Source: Sphingomonas sanxanigenens DSM 19645 = NX02
Lineage (GTDB): Bacteria; Pseudomonadota; Alphaproteobacteria; Sphingomonadales; Sphingomonadaceae
Length of the DNA: 64,000 nt
Direction: 5' to 3'
Assembly (NCBI RefSeq): GCF_000512205.2
Contig: NZ_CP006644.1
Location: forward strand, 3,528,520 to 3,592,519
The notes below the pieces were generated by a model. It saw nothing but the letters and a program-made list of their open reading frames with translations. It did no database searches and was not told the origin of the DNA. Each line of letters begins with the position of its first letter. The stretch's first letter is position 1. Of this stretch, positions 8,757 to 17,305 are shown in pieces. The translations under genes were made by a program, and so were the position numbers.

Positions 8757-9743
8757 TCACCCCTGCAACACCCGCGCATAGTCCCCGGCATCCACATTCC
8801 CGCCGGACAGGATCACCAGCGTCCGCTTGCCGGGCGCCACCTTGCCCGCGAGCACCGCCGCGAGCGCGACCGCGCCGCCGGGTTCGACCACGACACGTAG
8901 ATGGCGGAAGGCGTGGCGCTGCGCCGCCGCGACCTCGGCCTCGCTCACTGCGACGCCGCGCGCACCGCGGGCCTTGAGCACGTCGAAGGTCAAGGGCGAG
9001 ACGCGCGTCGTCTGCAGCGCGTCGCAGGCGGTGGGTGGCGGGTTGGGGCCGACCGGCACGAGCTCCCCCAGGTCCAGCGAACGGCCCATATCGTCCCACC
9101 CCTCCGGCTCGGCGACGACGATCTCCGCGCCCGGCACAGCCAGCGCGATGCCGGCGGAGAGGCCACCGCCGCCACAGGGGATGACGATCCGGTCGGGCGC
9201 CGCCAGCCCCCGTTCCGCCATCTGGCGCACTGCATCCAGCCCCGCCGTGCCCTGCCCTTCGATGACCCAGGGGTCGTCGAAGCTTGGCACCAGCACCGCG
9301 CCGCGCTCCGCCGCGAGCGCCGCCGCGATCGCCTCGCGGCTTTCGGTCGCGCGATCGTAGCGAATCACCTCCGCCCCCAGCGCCACGGTCGATTCGCGTT
9401 TCGCCGCGGGTGCGTCTGCCGGCATGACGATGGCGGCGGCGATGCCCAGCCGGCGCGCCGCCCAGGCGACGCCCTGCGCGTGATTCCCCGACGAAAACGC
9501 GACGACTCCCGCCGCCTTTTCAGCCTCGCTCAGGTCACTCAGCCGATGCCATGCGCCCCGCAGCTTGAACGCGCCCATCGGCTGGAGCGATTCGGCTTTG
9601 CACAGCAGCGGTTCGTCGAAAAAGGGCAGCGGCAGAAGCGGCGTCGACGGCACGATTTTATCAAGCTTTTCCAATGCCTTGATGACCCCTTCGACGGTCG
9701 GTCGGCGCGACTTATCCACAGCCTTGTCTCCGAATTGAAACAT
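8757..9743 (-). CDS. Threonine dehydratase / serine racemase-like PLP enzyme (328 aa)
   Basis: This is a fold-type II PLP enzyme of the threonine ammonia-lyase/serine racemase group. The PLP lysine lies in PMGAFKLRGAW, the substrate loop is SSGNHAQGVA, and the phosphate-binding glycine loop is PCGGGGLSAG. EPGGAVALA and ILSGGNVD near the end are family marks. It lacks the C-terminal ACT regulatory domain of biosynthetic IlvA, so it is a short, catabolic-type enzyme (dehydration of threonine or serine, or racemisation). ATG 9743 is chosen by family alignment; no clear ribosome site is visible, and the frame is open about 27 codons further. It is divergent from the ornithine decarboxylase gene. 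Confidence 0.88.
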   Translation of the reverse strand: MFQFGDKAVDKSRRPTVEGVIKALEKLDKIVPSTPLLPLPFFDEPLLCKAESLQPMGAFKLRGAWHRLSDLSEAEKAAGVVAFSSGNHAQGVAWAARRLGIAAAIVMPADAPAAKRESTVALGAEVIRYDRATESREAIAAALAAERGAVLVPSFDDPWVIEGQGTAGLDAVRQMAERGLAAPDRIVIPCGGGGLSAGIALAVPGAEIVVAEPEGWDDMGRSLDLGELVPVGPNPPPTACDALQTTRVSPLTFDVLKARGARGVAVSEAEVAAAQRHAFRHLRVVVEPGGAVALAAVLAGKVAPGKRTLVILSGGNVDAGDYARVLQG

Positions 9744-9759
9744 TTGAACGAGCGCCCGC

Positions 9760-9788
9760 TTTACATGGGGGTGCGTGCTGAATATATC
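9760..9788 (+). promoter_or_regulatory. Sigma-70-like promoter of the ornithine decarboxylase gene
   Basis: TTTACA (9760-9765) and TATATC (9783-9788) are separated by exactly 17 bases, a good match to housekeeping promoters in an otherwise GC-rich gap. Transcription would start near 9795, giving a leader of about 70 bases that holds an inverted repeat GCTGCC (9799-9804)/GGCAGC (9825-9830). Confidence 0.5.
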
Positions 9789-9865
9789 GCGCCCTCCCGC
9801 TGCCCCATGGGACTTCCACCGCAAGGCAGCACGTTCCGTGAACTACCCACTGGAGGTCCCTTGAG

Positions 9866-11056
9866 TTGCACAAGCATCATAGCGCGCTGGGGCTAGCTGC
9901 CGCCCTTCGTCCGGTCCAGCCGGTCACGCTCGTTCGCCCGCACGCCGCTCGCCGTGCCGCCCGTTTCTTCGTCGAGAAGTTTCCGGGTACGGCCATGTAT
10001 GCGGTGAAGGCGAATCCCTCGCCGGAACTGATCACGCTCCTTTGGGAAAGCGGGATCACGCATTTCGACGTCGCGTCGATCGCCGAGGTTCGCCTCGTCG
10101 CGAAGGCCGCGCCGGGTGCCACCCTGTGCTTCATGCACCCGGTGAAGGCCGAGGAAGCGATCGCGGAAGCCTATTTCGATCATGGCGTTCGCACCTTCTC
10201 GCTCGACACGATCGAGGAGCTGGACAAGATCGTCCGTGCCACCCGCGGCGCGGAAGACCTTACGCTGTGCGTAAGGCTGCGGGTGTCGTCCGAGCATTCG
10301 AAGCTCAGCCTCGCCTCGAAGTTCGGCGCTGCGCCGGGTGAGACCAAGGATCTGCTGATCGCCGTCCGCCAGGTCGCCGATGCGCTGGGCATCTGCTTCC
10401 ACGTCGGCAGCCAGGCGATGACGCCGGACGCCTATGCCCAGGCGATGGAGCGCGTGCGCGCCGCGATCGTCGAGGCCGGCGTCACCGTCGACGTCGTCGA
10501 CGTCGGTGGCGGCTTCCCGTCGAGCTATCCGGGCATGGAGCCGCCGCCGCTGGAGCGTTATTTCGAGACGATCCATCGCGCGTTCGAGAGCCTGCCGGTC
10601 AGCTATTCGGCCGAACTGTGGTGCGAGCCGGGCCGTGCGCTGTGCGCCGAATACAGCTCTCTCGTGGTGCGCGTCGAGCGTCGCCGCGGCGATGAGCTTT
10701 ACATCAACGACGGCGCCTATGGCGCGCTGTTCGATGCGGCGCATGTCGGCTGGCGTTTCCCGGTGATGCTGCTGCGCGAGCCGGAATCGAACGCGAAGAT
10801 GGTGCCGTTCAGCTTCTACGGCCCGACCTGCGACGATCTCGATCATATGGCAGGCCCGTTCCTGCTGCCTGCCGATGTTCGCGCCGGCGACTATATCGAG
10901 ATCGGCATGCTTGGCGCCTATGGCTGCGCGATGCGGACCGGCTTCAACGGTTTCGGCGAGGCGCCGGCCCATGACGTCACCGACGAGCCGATGGTCTCGC
11001 TCTACATCGAGCTGGACGAGCCGGCGGCGATGCCGTCGAACGTCGTCACGCTGTAA
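9866..11056 (+). CDS. Ornithine/diaminoacid decarboxylase, alanine-racemase fold (396 aa)
   Basis: This is a fold-type III PLP decarboxylase that most likely converts ornithine to putrescine. K48 in YAVKANPSPE binds PLP. HVGSQ (189-193) and the phosphate loop VDVGGGFPSSYPG follow, EPGR lies at 254-257, and YGPTCDDLD (319-326) supplies the catalytic cysteine C322 and substrate aspartates. The start is an uncommon TTG at 9866; it is preceded by a perfect GGAGG at 9852-9856 with 9-base spacing and no better ATG exists before the conserved domain. The next gene is a deoxyhypusine-synthase homologue, so the pair probably makes a polyamine such as homospermidine (inference). Lysine decarboxylation cannot be ruled out. 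Confidence 0.92.
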   Translation: MHKHHSALGLAAALRPVQPVTLVRPHAARRAARFFVEKFPGTAMYAVKANPSPELITLLWESGITHFDVASIAEVRLVAKAAPGATLCFMHPVKAEEAIAEAYFDHGVRTFSLDTIEELDKIVRATRGAEDLTLCVRLRVSSEHSKLSLASKFGAAPGETKDLLIAVRQVADALGICFHVGSQAMTPDAYAQAMERVRAAIVEAGVTVDVVDVGGGFPSSYPGMEPPPLERYFETIHRAFESLPVSYSAELWCEPGRALCAEYSSLVVRVERRRGDELYINDGAYGALFDAAHVGWRFPVMLLREPESNAKMVPFSFYGPTCDDLDHMAGPFLLPADVRAGDYIEIGMLGAYGCAMRTGFNGFGEAPAHDVTDEPMVSLYIELDEPAAMPSNVVTL

Positions 11057-11083
11057 CCTTCGTCCTGCACTCGGCTCTCTTCC

Positions 11084-11185
11084 CCCCTCCCGTCTTGCGG
11101 GAGGGGTTGGAGGAGGGCATGCCGTTTCCGCCTGATTTCTGGCCCTGACAGGCCCTCCCCCAACCCCTCCCGCCCAGGCGGAAGG
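11084..11185. repeat. Nested GC-rich hairpins between decarboxylase and DHS-like genes
   Basis: CCCCTCCCG (11084-11092) pairs with CGGGAGGGG (11098-11106) across a TCTTG loop. GGGGTTGGAGGAGGGC (11103-11118) pairs with GCCCTCCCCCAACCCC (11152-11167), one mismatch. A third small hairpin follows to 11185. The sequence style matches the element at 45990-46118, so this looks like a REP-type intergenic repeat that could attenuate or process the decarboxylase-DHS transcript. Confidence 0.65.
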
Positions 11186-11209
11186 GGGATATTGCTGCTG
11201 GAGATTCGA

Positions 11210-12259
11210 ATGACCGAAGCCATCAACGACACCCGCAAGGCCGAGTTGCTCTCGACCGTCGTCGAGCATGTCGACATCACCACGTTCGACGCCCGCCCGA
11301 TCATCGATGCCATGGGCAAGATGAGCTTCACCAGCCGCGACCTCGCGCGCGCCACCGGCATCTACAACCAGATGCTGAACGACCCGGACTGCTCGATCTT
11401 CCTCGTCATCGCCGGCTCGACCTCGGCGGGTGGCTGCATGGATCTCTATGCGGAGCTGCTGCGCTCCAACATGATCGACGGCGTGGTCGCCACCGGCGCG
11501 TCGATCGTCGACATGGATTTCTTCGAGGGCCTCGGCCACAAGCATTATCAGGCGCTCGAAGTGCCCGACGACAACACGCTGCGCTCGCTCTACATCGACC
11601 GCATCTACGACACCTATATCGACGAAGAGCAGCTTCAGGACTGCGACCACACGATCGGCGCGATCGCCGACTCGCTGGAGCCCAAGGCCTATTCGAGCCG
11701 CGCCTTCATCCGCGAGATGGGCAAGTATCTGGCCGAGCACGGCAAGAAGGAGAACAGCCTCGTCAAGCTCGCCTATGAGCATGACGTGCCGATCTTCTGC
11801 CCGGCGTTCGTCGACAGCTCGGCGGGCTTCGGCCTCGTCAAGCACCAGGTCGAGCGCGCGAAGGAGGGCAAGCCCTACATGGTGCTCGACGCCATCGCCG
11901 ACTTCCGCGAACTGACCGACATCAAGATCAAGGCGGGCACCACCGGCCTGCTGATGATCGGCGGCGGCGTGCCGAAGAACTTCATCCAGGACACCGTGGT
12001 GTGCGCCGAGATCCTCGGCCATGAGAATGTCGAGATGCACAAATACGCCGTGCAGATCACCGTCGCCGACGTGCGCGACGGCGCCTGCTCCTCTTCCACG
12101 CTCAAGGAAGCGGCGAGCTGGGGCAAGGTCGACACCACGCTGGAGCAGATGGTGTTCGCCGAGGCCGGCTCGGTGATGCCGCTGCTGGCGTCGGACGCCT
12201 ATCATCGCGGCGCGTGGAAGACCCGCACCAAGCGCGCCTGGGGCAAGATCTTCGACTGA
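11210..12259 (+). CDS. Deoxyhypusine synthase-like protein, probable polyamine synthase (349 aa)
   Basis: The protein belongs to the deoxyhypusine synthase (DHS) family, which transfers a 4-aminobutyl group using NAD. Conserved blocks are visible: VIAGSTSAGG (67-75), EPKAYSSRAFIREMG (157-171), FCPAFVDSSAGF (197-208) and IGGGVPKNFIQ (250-260). SWGK carries K306, the equivalent of the catalytic lysine of eukaryotic DHS. Bacteria lack the usual DHS target eIF5A, and plant homospermidine synthases arose from DHS; together with the adjacent ornithine decarboxylase this points to small-molecule aminobutyl transfer such as homospermidine formation (inference). ATG 11210 follows a GGAG site; an in-frame start at 11192 is weaker. 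A strong terminator follows. Confidence 0.88.
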   Translation: MTEAINDTRKAELLSTVVEHVDITTFDARPIIDAMGKMSFTSRDLARATGIYNQMLNDPDCSIFLVIAGSTSAGGCMDLYAELLRSNMIDGVVATGASIVDMDFFEGLGHKHYQALEVPDDNTLRSLYIDRIYDTYIDEEQLQDCDHTIGAIADSLEPKAYSSRAFIREMGKYLAEHGKKENSLVKLAYEHDVPIFCPAFVDSSAGFGLVKHQVERAKEGKPYMVLDAIADFRELTDIKIKAGTTGLLMIGGGVPKNFIQDTVVCAEILGHENVEMHKYAVQITVADVRDGACSSSTLKEAASWGKVDTTLEQMVFAEAGSVMPLLASDAYHRGAWKTRTKRAWGKIFD

Positions 12260-12270
12260 TGCGACTTTGG

Positions 12271-12304
12271 GCCCTCTCCCGCGACGTGCGGGAGAGGGCT
12301 TTTT
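12271..12304 (+). terminator. Rho-independent terminator after the polyamine gene pair
   Basis: GCCCTCTCCCGC (12271-12282) pairs perfectly with GCGGGAGAGGGC (12288-12299) over a 5-base loop and is followed by TTTTT. It starts 12 bases after the DHS-like stop, closing the decarboxylase-DHS transcript. Confidence 0.9.
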
Positions 12305-12372
12305 CATGCTTGCTCGCCCTCTTCACCCTTCTATTTGTCGGAGTATAAGCACCTGACAACGGAGGGGTTCAC

Positions 12373-13716
12373 ATGCCGCAGATCGATCGTCGCAGCCTTC
12401 TCGTCGCCGGTTCGGCCGGTCTCGTCGCTGCGGCGGCGCCGGCATCCGGTGCGGGCAAGACCGCTGCGACGCCCCTCGCGCCCCGCCCGCCGATGGGCTG
12501 GAACAGCTGGAACAGCTTCGCGACCACCATCACCGAGGACCAGGCGCGCGAGACCGCGCGGATCATGGCAGCGAAGCTGCTGCCGGCGGGCTATGACGTC
12601 TTCACCGTCGACATCCAGTGGTACGAGCCCGAGGCGCGGGGCTATGACTATAATCGCGCGCCGCAGCCGGCGATGGACGCGCATGGCCGGCTGATCCCCG
12701 CCCCCAACCGCTTTCCCTCATCGGCCGACGGCAAGGGCTTCGCGCCGCTCGCCGCCGAGGTCCATGCGCTCGGGCTGAAGTTCGGCATCCATGTGATGCG
12801 TGGCATCCCCCGCGCGGCGGTGAAGCGCAACCTGCCGATCCTGGACACCCGCTACCGCGCCGCCGACGTCGCCGACACGACCAGCATCTGTTCGTGGAAC
12901 CCGGACATGTACGGCGTCGACATGACGAAGCCCGGCGCGCAGGCCTATTATGACAGCCTCTTCCGGCTCTACGCGTCGTGGGGCGTCGATTTCGTCAAGA
13001 TGGACGATATGAGCCGCCCCTATGACGCGCATGCCGCCGAGATCGAGGCGGCGGCGAAGGCGATCGCCGCCAGCGGCCGGCCGATGATGCTCAGCCTCTC
13101 GCCCGGCGAGACGCCGGTGGTGCGCGCCGGCCATGTCGCGCGCCACGCGCAGATGTGGCGGATCAGCGACGATTTCTGGGACGAGTGGGCGATGCTCGAG
13201 GCACAGTTCACCCGGCTGGAGAACTGGAACCCGCACCGCGCGCCCGGCCGCTGGCCCGACGCCGACATGCTGCCGCTCGGCCGCCTGCGCATGGGCGAAA
13301 GCGACACCCGCTTCGCGCCGGACGAGCAGCGCACCTTGATGACGCTCTGGTCGATCGCGCGCTCGCCGCTGATCATGGGCGGCGACCTGCGCCACCTCGA
13401 CGCGCCGACATTGGCGCTGCTCACCAACCGCGAGGTGCTGGCGGTCAACCAGGCGAGCACCGCCAACCAGCCGCATTTCGTGGAGGATGGCACGCGGGTG
13501 TGGTCGGCGCGGCCCGAGCGCGGCGGCGGCCTCTATGTGGCGCTGTTCAATACCGGAAAGAGCGCGAAGCCGGTCGGCGTGCCGCTGGCGATGCTTGGGG
13601 TGTCGGGGACGGTCAATGTCCGGGATTTGTGGACGGGTGCCGCAGACGGGGAGGCGACCGGGCGGCTGGTGCGGACGCTGCCGGCGCACGGGGCCGGGCT
13701 GTATCGGCTGGGGTGA
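12373..13716 (+). CDS. Tat-exported GH27 glycosidase, alpha-galactosidase-like (447 aa)
   Basis: This is a glycoside hydrolase of family 27/clan D. A twin-arginine leader (DRRSLLVAGSAGLVAAAA) opens the protein, placing it in the periplasm. The domain begins PPMGWNSWNSF (39-49), the signature of GH27. The nucleophile region is DFVKMDDMS with D211, and the acid/base region is RISDDFWDEW (263-272). A C-terminal beta domain follows from about residue 355. ATG 12373 has a clear GGAGG upstream. GH27 members cleave terminal alpha-galactosides, alpha-N-acetylgalactosaminides or beta-arabinopyranosides; the exact sugar is not decidable here. It appears monocistronic, after the terminator at 12271-12304. 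Confidence 0.92.
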   Translation: MPQIDRRSLLVAGSAGLVAAAAPASGAGKTAATPLAPRPPMGWNSWNSFATTITEDQARETARIMAAKLLPAGYDVFTVDIQWYEPEARGYDYNRAPQPAMDAHGRLIPAPNRFPSSADGKGFAPLAAEVHALGLKFGIHVMRGIPRAAVKRNLPILDTRYRAADVADTTSICSWNPDMYGVDMTKPGAQAYYDSLFRLYASWGVDFVKMDDMSRPYDAHAAEIEAAAKAIAASGRPMMLSLSPGETPVVRAGHVARHAQMWRISDDFWDEWAMLEAQFTRLENWNPHRAPGRWPDADMLPLGRLRMGESDTRFAPDEQRTLMTLWSIARSPLIMGGDLRHLDAPTLALLTNREVLAVNQASTANQPHFVEDGTRVWSARPERGGGLYVALFNTGKSAKPVGVPLAMLGVSGTVNVRDLWTGAADGEATGRLVRTLPAHGAGLYRLG

Positions 13717-13735
13717 GGCCAAGGCCTCACGCCCC

Positions 13736-13870
13736 CACTCCGTTCGCCCCGAGCGAAGTCGAGGGGATGTTCGAGCGAAGCCGAGAACAGAGACCCGCTC
13801 GGAGTGTGGCCCAACCCGCCGTCTCGGCTTCGACGGCCCCCTCGACTGCGTTCGGGGCGAACGGAGGGGG
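13736..13870. repeat. Interspersed long inverted repeat, copy B
   Basis: This copy begins TCCGTTCGCCCCGAGCGAAG, contains AGAGACCCGCTCGGAGTGTG and TGGCCCAACCC, and ends CTGCGTTCGGGGCGAACGGA. It is the longest and most regular copy and fills most of the gap between the GH27 gene and the DUF885 gene, whose 3' ends face each other. Confidence 0.85.
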
Positions 13871-13908
13871 CATCGGGCCGCTGACAAGGGCGCTCGCGGA
13901 TGCTCCCC

Positions 13909-15762
13909 TTACACTGCCTCACCCAGCCGCGCCTCCACCAGATCCAGCGGCATCGCCCCGCCCCCCAGCACCACGCCATGGAAGCGCTGCAGGCTGAATC
14001 CGCGCTTCGCCCTTGCCTTTTCTCGCAGATCCAGCAGCCGCAACTGGCCCAGCTTGTAGCCCAGCGCCTGCCCCGGCCATGCCATGTAGCGCTCGATCTC
14101 GGCGGTCACCTCGCTGTCGGCGGAACCGGTGGTGTCGCGCATGTAGGTGATCGCCCGCATCCGGCTCCAGCGCTTGTGGTGCATGCCGGTATCGACCACC
14201 AGCCGCACCGCGCGGAACAGCTCGTCCTGCAGGCGGCCGAGGTCTCCGAGCGGATCTTTCGCATAGGCGCCCAGTTCCGCCATCAGCCGCTCGCTATAGA
14301 GCGCCCAGCCTTCCTGATAGGCATTGAAGCTGGCGATGCGGATCATCAGCGGCGCTTCGGGCAGCGCAGTCGCGATCGATCCCTGGGTGTGGTGGCCGGG
14401 CACGCCTTCATGATAGCTCAGGGTCGGCAGGCTGAAGCGCGGCACCGCGCGCATGTCGCGCAGGTTGATCCAGTAGGTGCCGGGCCGAGAGCCGTCGAGC
14501 GAGGGGCCGTCATAATAGCCGCCCGGCGCCCCTTCCTGCGAGGCGACCGGCACGCGCTTCACCACCAGATGCTGCGTCGGGATCAGGTCCGGCGGCAGCA
14601 GGTCCGGATAGCGCGCCTCCGCGGCGGAGACGAGGCCGCGGACATAGTCGAGCAATTCGTCGCGCCCGGCATCGCTGTCGGCGAACTGGTTGGCGGGGTC
14701 GCTGGCGAGCGCATCCATCCGTGCGCCGACGCTGCCCCCGGTCAGCCCGCGGGCGCGCAGCAGCGCTTCCATCTCGGCGGAGATGCGCGCGACCTCGTCG
14801 AGCCCGAGCGCGTGGACATCCTCGGGCGGCAGCGGCGTGTCGCCGAGCGCGCGGACGTTGGCGGCGTAGAGCGCCGCCCCCTCGGGCTGCGCCCACAGCC
14901 CATCCTCCTCGCGCGCGGTCACCAGCATCGCCGCGATCCGGTTGCGCAGCTTCGCGATCGCCGGACGGGCGCGGCGGCGCAGCGCGGTGGTCGCGCGGCG
15001 GATCGCGGTGCGGCGCATCTCCACCGACAGGCCGGCCTCGCCGATGCGCTGCGTGAAGCTGCGGATCAGCACATGATCCTCGGCCTTGCCGGCGAGGAAG
15101 GCATCGAGCACCGGCAGGGTCCGCATCAGCAGCGCGCGCGGCGGCCGGCAGCCCGCCGCCTCGTCCGCCTTCAGTTTCTCGACGACGCCGGCGAAGCCGC
15201 CCTCGAACCCGTCGAGCTTGGCGATCCACGCATCGACCGCGCGCGGCGTCGCGACCGACTGCTGCGAGGCGAGCATGTTGACCGTATCGATATGCGGCCC
15301 CGCCACCTGGGTGACGAGATAAGGCACGTGCCCCGAGAAGTTGAACGGGTTGGTGCGGCCATAGGCGATGCCCGCGCTGCGCACGCCATTCTCCAGGATC
15401 GCCCCTGCCACCGCCAGCCGCGTCGCGGTGAGCGGGTCGGCGGCGACGCGGATCGTCGCGAGCCGTTCGGCACCCTCGCGCAGCGCGTCGCGCCACGCCG
15501 CCTCGCCGGCGGGCGAATAATCGTCCATCCGCCGCGCCGCGGGGCCGCCGTTCATCGCGGCGGGCGTGCCGTTGTAGGTCGCGGTCTCGGGGATGTGCGC
15601 GAGCAGTTCGTCGGTCAGCACATCGAGCGGCCCGACCGTGGGCGGCGGCAAGATGCGCGGTGGCCTGGCCTTGGGTTTTGGCCGCGTGGCCGCGAAACCG
15701 GGTACGGATGTCGCCGCTAGAGCAAGGCCGGCCACAGTCTGCCGGCGGGAAAACAGGCGCAT
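13909..15762 (-). CDS. DUF885 family protein, probable exported metallohydrolase (617 aa)
   Basis: This is a DUF885 protein, a family of about 600 residues with a metallopeptidase-like motif. The metal-site motif is YHEGVPGHH, followed by EGWALYSERLMAELG as in other members. The N-terminus (MRLFSRRQTVAGLALAATSV) is a twin-arginine-like leader, so the protein is probably exported. ATG 15762 is chosen because it opens this leader. It is divergent from the crotonase gene at 15828. Substrates of the family are largely unknown; peptidase or carboxypeptidase activity is the usual guess. Confidence 0.85.
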   Translation of the reverse strand: MRLFSRRQTVAGLALAATSVPGFAATRPKPKARPPRILPPPTVGPLDVLTDELLAHIPETATYNGTPAAMNGGPAARRMDDYSPAGEAAWRDALREGAERLATIRVAADPLTATRLAVAGAILENGVRSAGIAYGRTNPFNFSGHVPYLVTQVAGPHIDTVNMLASQQSVATPRAVDAWIAKLDGFEGGFAGVVEKLKADEAAGCRPPRALLMRTLPVLDAFLAGKAEDHVLIRSFTQRIGEAGLSVEMRRTAIRRATTALRRRARPAIAKLRNRIAAMLVTAREEDGLWAQPEGAALYAANVRALGDTPLPPEDVHALGLDEVARISAEMEALLRARGLTGGSVGARMDALASDPANQFADSDAGRDELLDYVRGLVSAAEARYPDLLPPDLIPTQHLVVKRVPVASQEGAPGGYYDGPSLDGSRPGTYWINLRDMRAVPRFSLPTLSYHEGVPGHHTQGSIATALPEAPLMIRIASFNAYQEGWALYSERLMAELGAYAKDPLGDLGRLQDELFRAVRLVVDTGMHHKRWSRMRAITYMRDTTGSADSEVTAEIERYMAWPGQALGYKLGQLRLLDLREKARAKRGFSLQRFHGVVLGGGAMPLDLVEARLGEAV

Positions 15763-15827
15763 CGCGTCCCTTTCGATTGTCGGCTCCTTCGTGACATCCG
15801 GCGACTTTGCGGGCAACAGGCAGAACC

Positions 15828-16595
15828 ATGATCGAGATCGATTATGAGGGCGCCGTCGCCCGCCTGACCCTGGACCGCGCAGCCAGCCGCAACGCGCTGG
15901 GCCTTGCGGACTGGACCGCGCTGGCACAGGCCGCCGCCGCCCTCGCGACCTCTTCGGCGCGCGTGCTGCTGATCCGATCGGCGGTGCCCGGCACCTTCTG
16001 CGCGGGATCCGACCTCAAGCAGCTCGCCACATTGCATGAGGACGAGACCGCCCGCGCGCCGTTCCGCGGCGCGATGCGCGCTGCGCTGGACGGCATCGCC
16101 GACCTGCCGATGCCGACGATCGCGCTGATCGAGGGCGGCGCGTTCGGCGCCGGCGTCGCGCTGGCGATGGCGTGCGACATGCGCATCGCCTCCCCCACCG
16201 CGCGCTTCGCGATCCCGCCCGCGCGGCTCGGCATCCTGTATCCCGCGACCGACGTGAACCGGCTGGCCGAACTTGTCGGCCGCGGGCAGGCGATGCTGCT
16301 GCTGACCGGCGGTACCGCGATCGGCGCGGACGAAGCCGCAAGGATCGGGCTGGTCGAGCGCGTCGCCGCGGATGCCGCCGCGTCCGCCGACCAGCTTGCG
16401 CAGACGATCGCCGCCAACGCGCCCACCAGCGTGAAGCTGCTCAAGCATATGGTGACCGATTTCTACCCGTTCATCGAGATGGATGGCGATCTGTCGCTGG
16501 GGGACCGGCTGTTCGACGACGCGTTCGGCAGCCCCGAGTGCGGCGAGGGGATGGCGGCGCTGGCGGAAAAGCGCCCGCCCGAATTCCGCGGATGA
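15828..16595 (+). CDS. Enoyl-CoA hydratase/isomerase family protein lacking both catalytic Glu (255 aa)
   Basis: This has the crotonase fold: CAGSDLKQL (oxyanion-hole turn), GGAFGAGVALAMACD and a C-terminal helical part. In true hydratases two glutamates act, one in G-G-x-x-E-L and one in P-E-x-x-L-G. Here those places read GAGVALAM and PPARLGI, so by eye both are missing. It may be a CoA-ester isomerase or hydrolase, or a non-hydratase member. It heads a five-gene overlapping operon: its TGA overlaps the next ATG. ATG 15828 is chosen to match the family start (MIEIDYEGAVARLTLDR). Confidence 0.85.
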   Translation: MIEIDYEGAVARLTLDRAASRNALGLADWTALAQAAAALATSSARVLLIRSAVPGTFCAGSDLKQLATLHEDETARAPFRGAMRAALDGIADLPMPTIALIEGGAFGAGVALAMACDMRIASPTARFAIPPARLGILYPATDVNRLAELVGRGQAMLLLTGGTAIGADEAARIGLVERVAADAAASADQLAQTIAANAPTSVKLLKHMVTDFYPFIEMDGDLSLGDRLFDDAFGSPECGEGMAALAEKRPPEFRG

Positions 16596-17305
16596 GACCG
16601 CGCACCGTCGATGGCGACGCCGGCATCCTGATCATCGGCGATCATGCCTCGGCGCATGTGCCCGACGACATCGCGCTCGGCATCGATCCGGCGCTGCTGA
16701 CCCGGCATGTCGCGATCGACATCGGCGTGGCGCCGGTCGCCGAGGCGCTGTGCGCGACGCTGGGCTGCGCGGCGGTGCTGGCGACCGTCTCCCGCCTCGT
16801 CGTCGATCTCAACCGCGAAGAGGACGCGCCGGGGCTGATCCCGATCGCGAGCGACGGCCATGCCATCCCCGGGAATGCGCTGGATCATGACGGCCGCGCG
16901 CACCGGATCGCGCGCTTCTGGCGCCCCTATCATGATGTGGTGGCCGAACGCATCGCGACGACGCACCCTGCGCTGCTGGTCTCGCTGCACAGCTTCACGC
17001 CACAGCTTGCCAGCCGGCCGGACGAAGCGCGGCCCTGGCATGTCGGCATCCTCTACAATGAAGACGATCGCGCGGCACGGGTCGCGATCCCGGTGCTGGA
17101 GGCGGCCGGCCTCATCGTCGGCGACCAGCTTCCCTATTCGGGCAAAGCGCTCAACGCGACGATGAACCGTCACGGCGAGGGCAGCGGCACGCCCTATCTC
17201 GGCATCGAGATGCGGCAGGATCTGGTGAGCGACGCCGCCGGCGTCGCGCGCATGGCCGGATTGCTCGCCCCCGCGATCCTGGCGGCGCGCGAGGCACTGG
17301 CGTGA
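16592..17305 (+). CDS. N-formylglutamate amidohydrolase family protein (237 aa)
   Basis: The protein resembles N-formylglutamate amidohydrolases (HutG-like). It opens with an IIGDHASAHVPDD block, and has VVDLNREEDAPGLIP, LVSLHSFTP and NRHGEGSGTPYLGIEMRQD, all typical of the family, with histidines and glutamates suited to zinc binding. No histidine-utilisation genes are nearby, so the true substrate may be another N-formyl or N-acyl compound. ATG 16592 overlaps the crotonase stop by four bases, and its own TGA overlaps the GTG of the next gene. Confidence 0.88.
   Translation: MRPRTVDGDAGILIIGDHASAHVPDDIALGIDPALLTRHVAIDIGVAPVAEALCATLGCAAVLATVSRLVVDLNREEDAPGLIPIASDGHAIPGNALDHDGRAHRIARFWRPYHDVVAERIATTHPALLVSLHSFTPQLASRPDEARPWHVGILYNEDDRAARVAIPVLEAAGLIVGDQLPYSGKALNATMNRHGEGSGTPYLGIEMRQDLVSDAAGVARMAGLLAPAILAAREALA

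Noticed and set aside
9893-12307. 804-residue minus-strand frame opposite the decarboxylase and DHS-like genes
   Set aside because: The sense strand encodes two clearly conserved enzymes; the antisense translation is low-complexity and Arg/Asp/His-rich without any domain.
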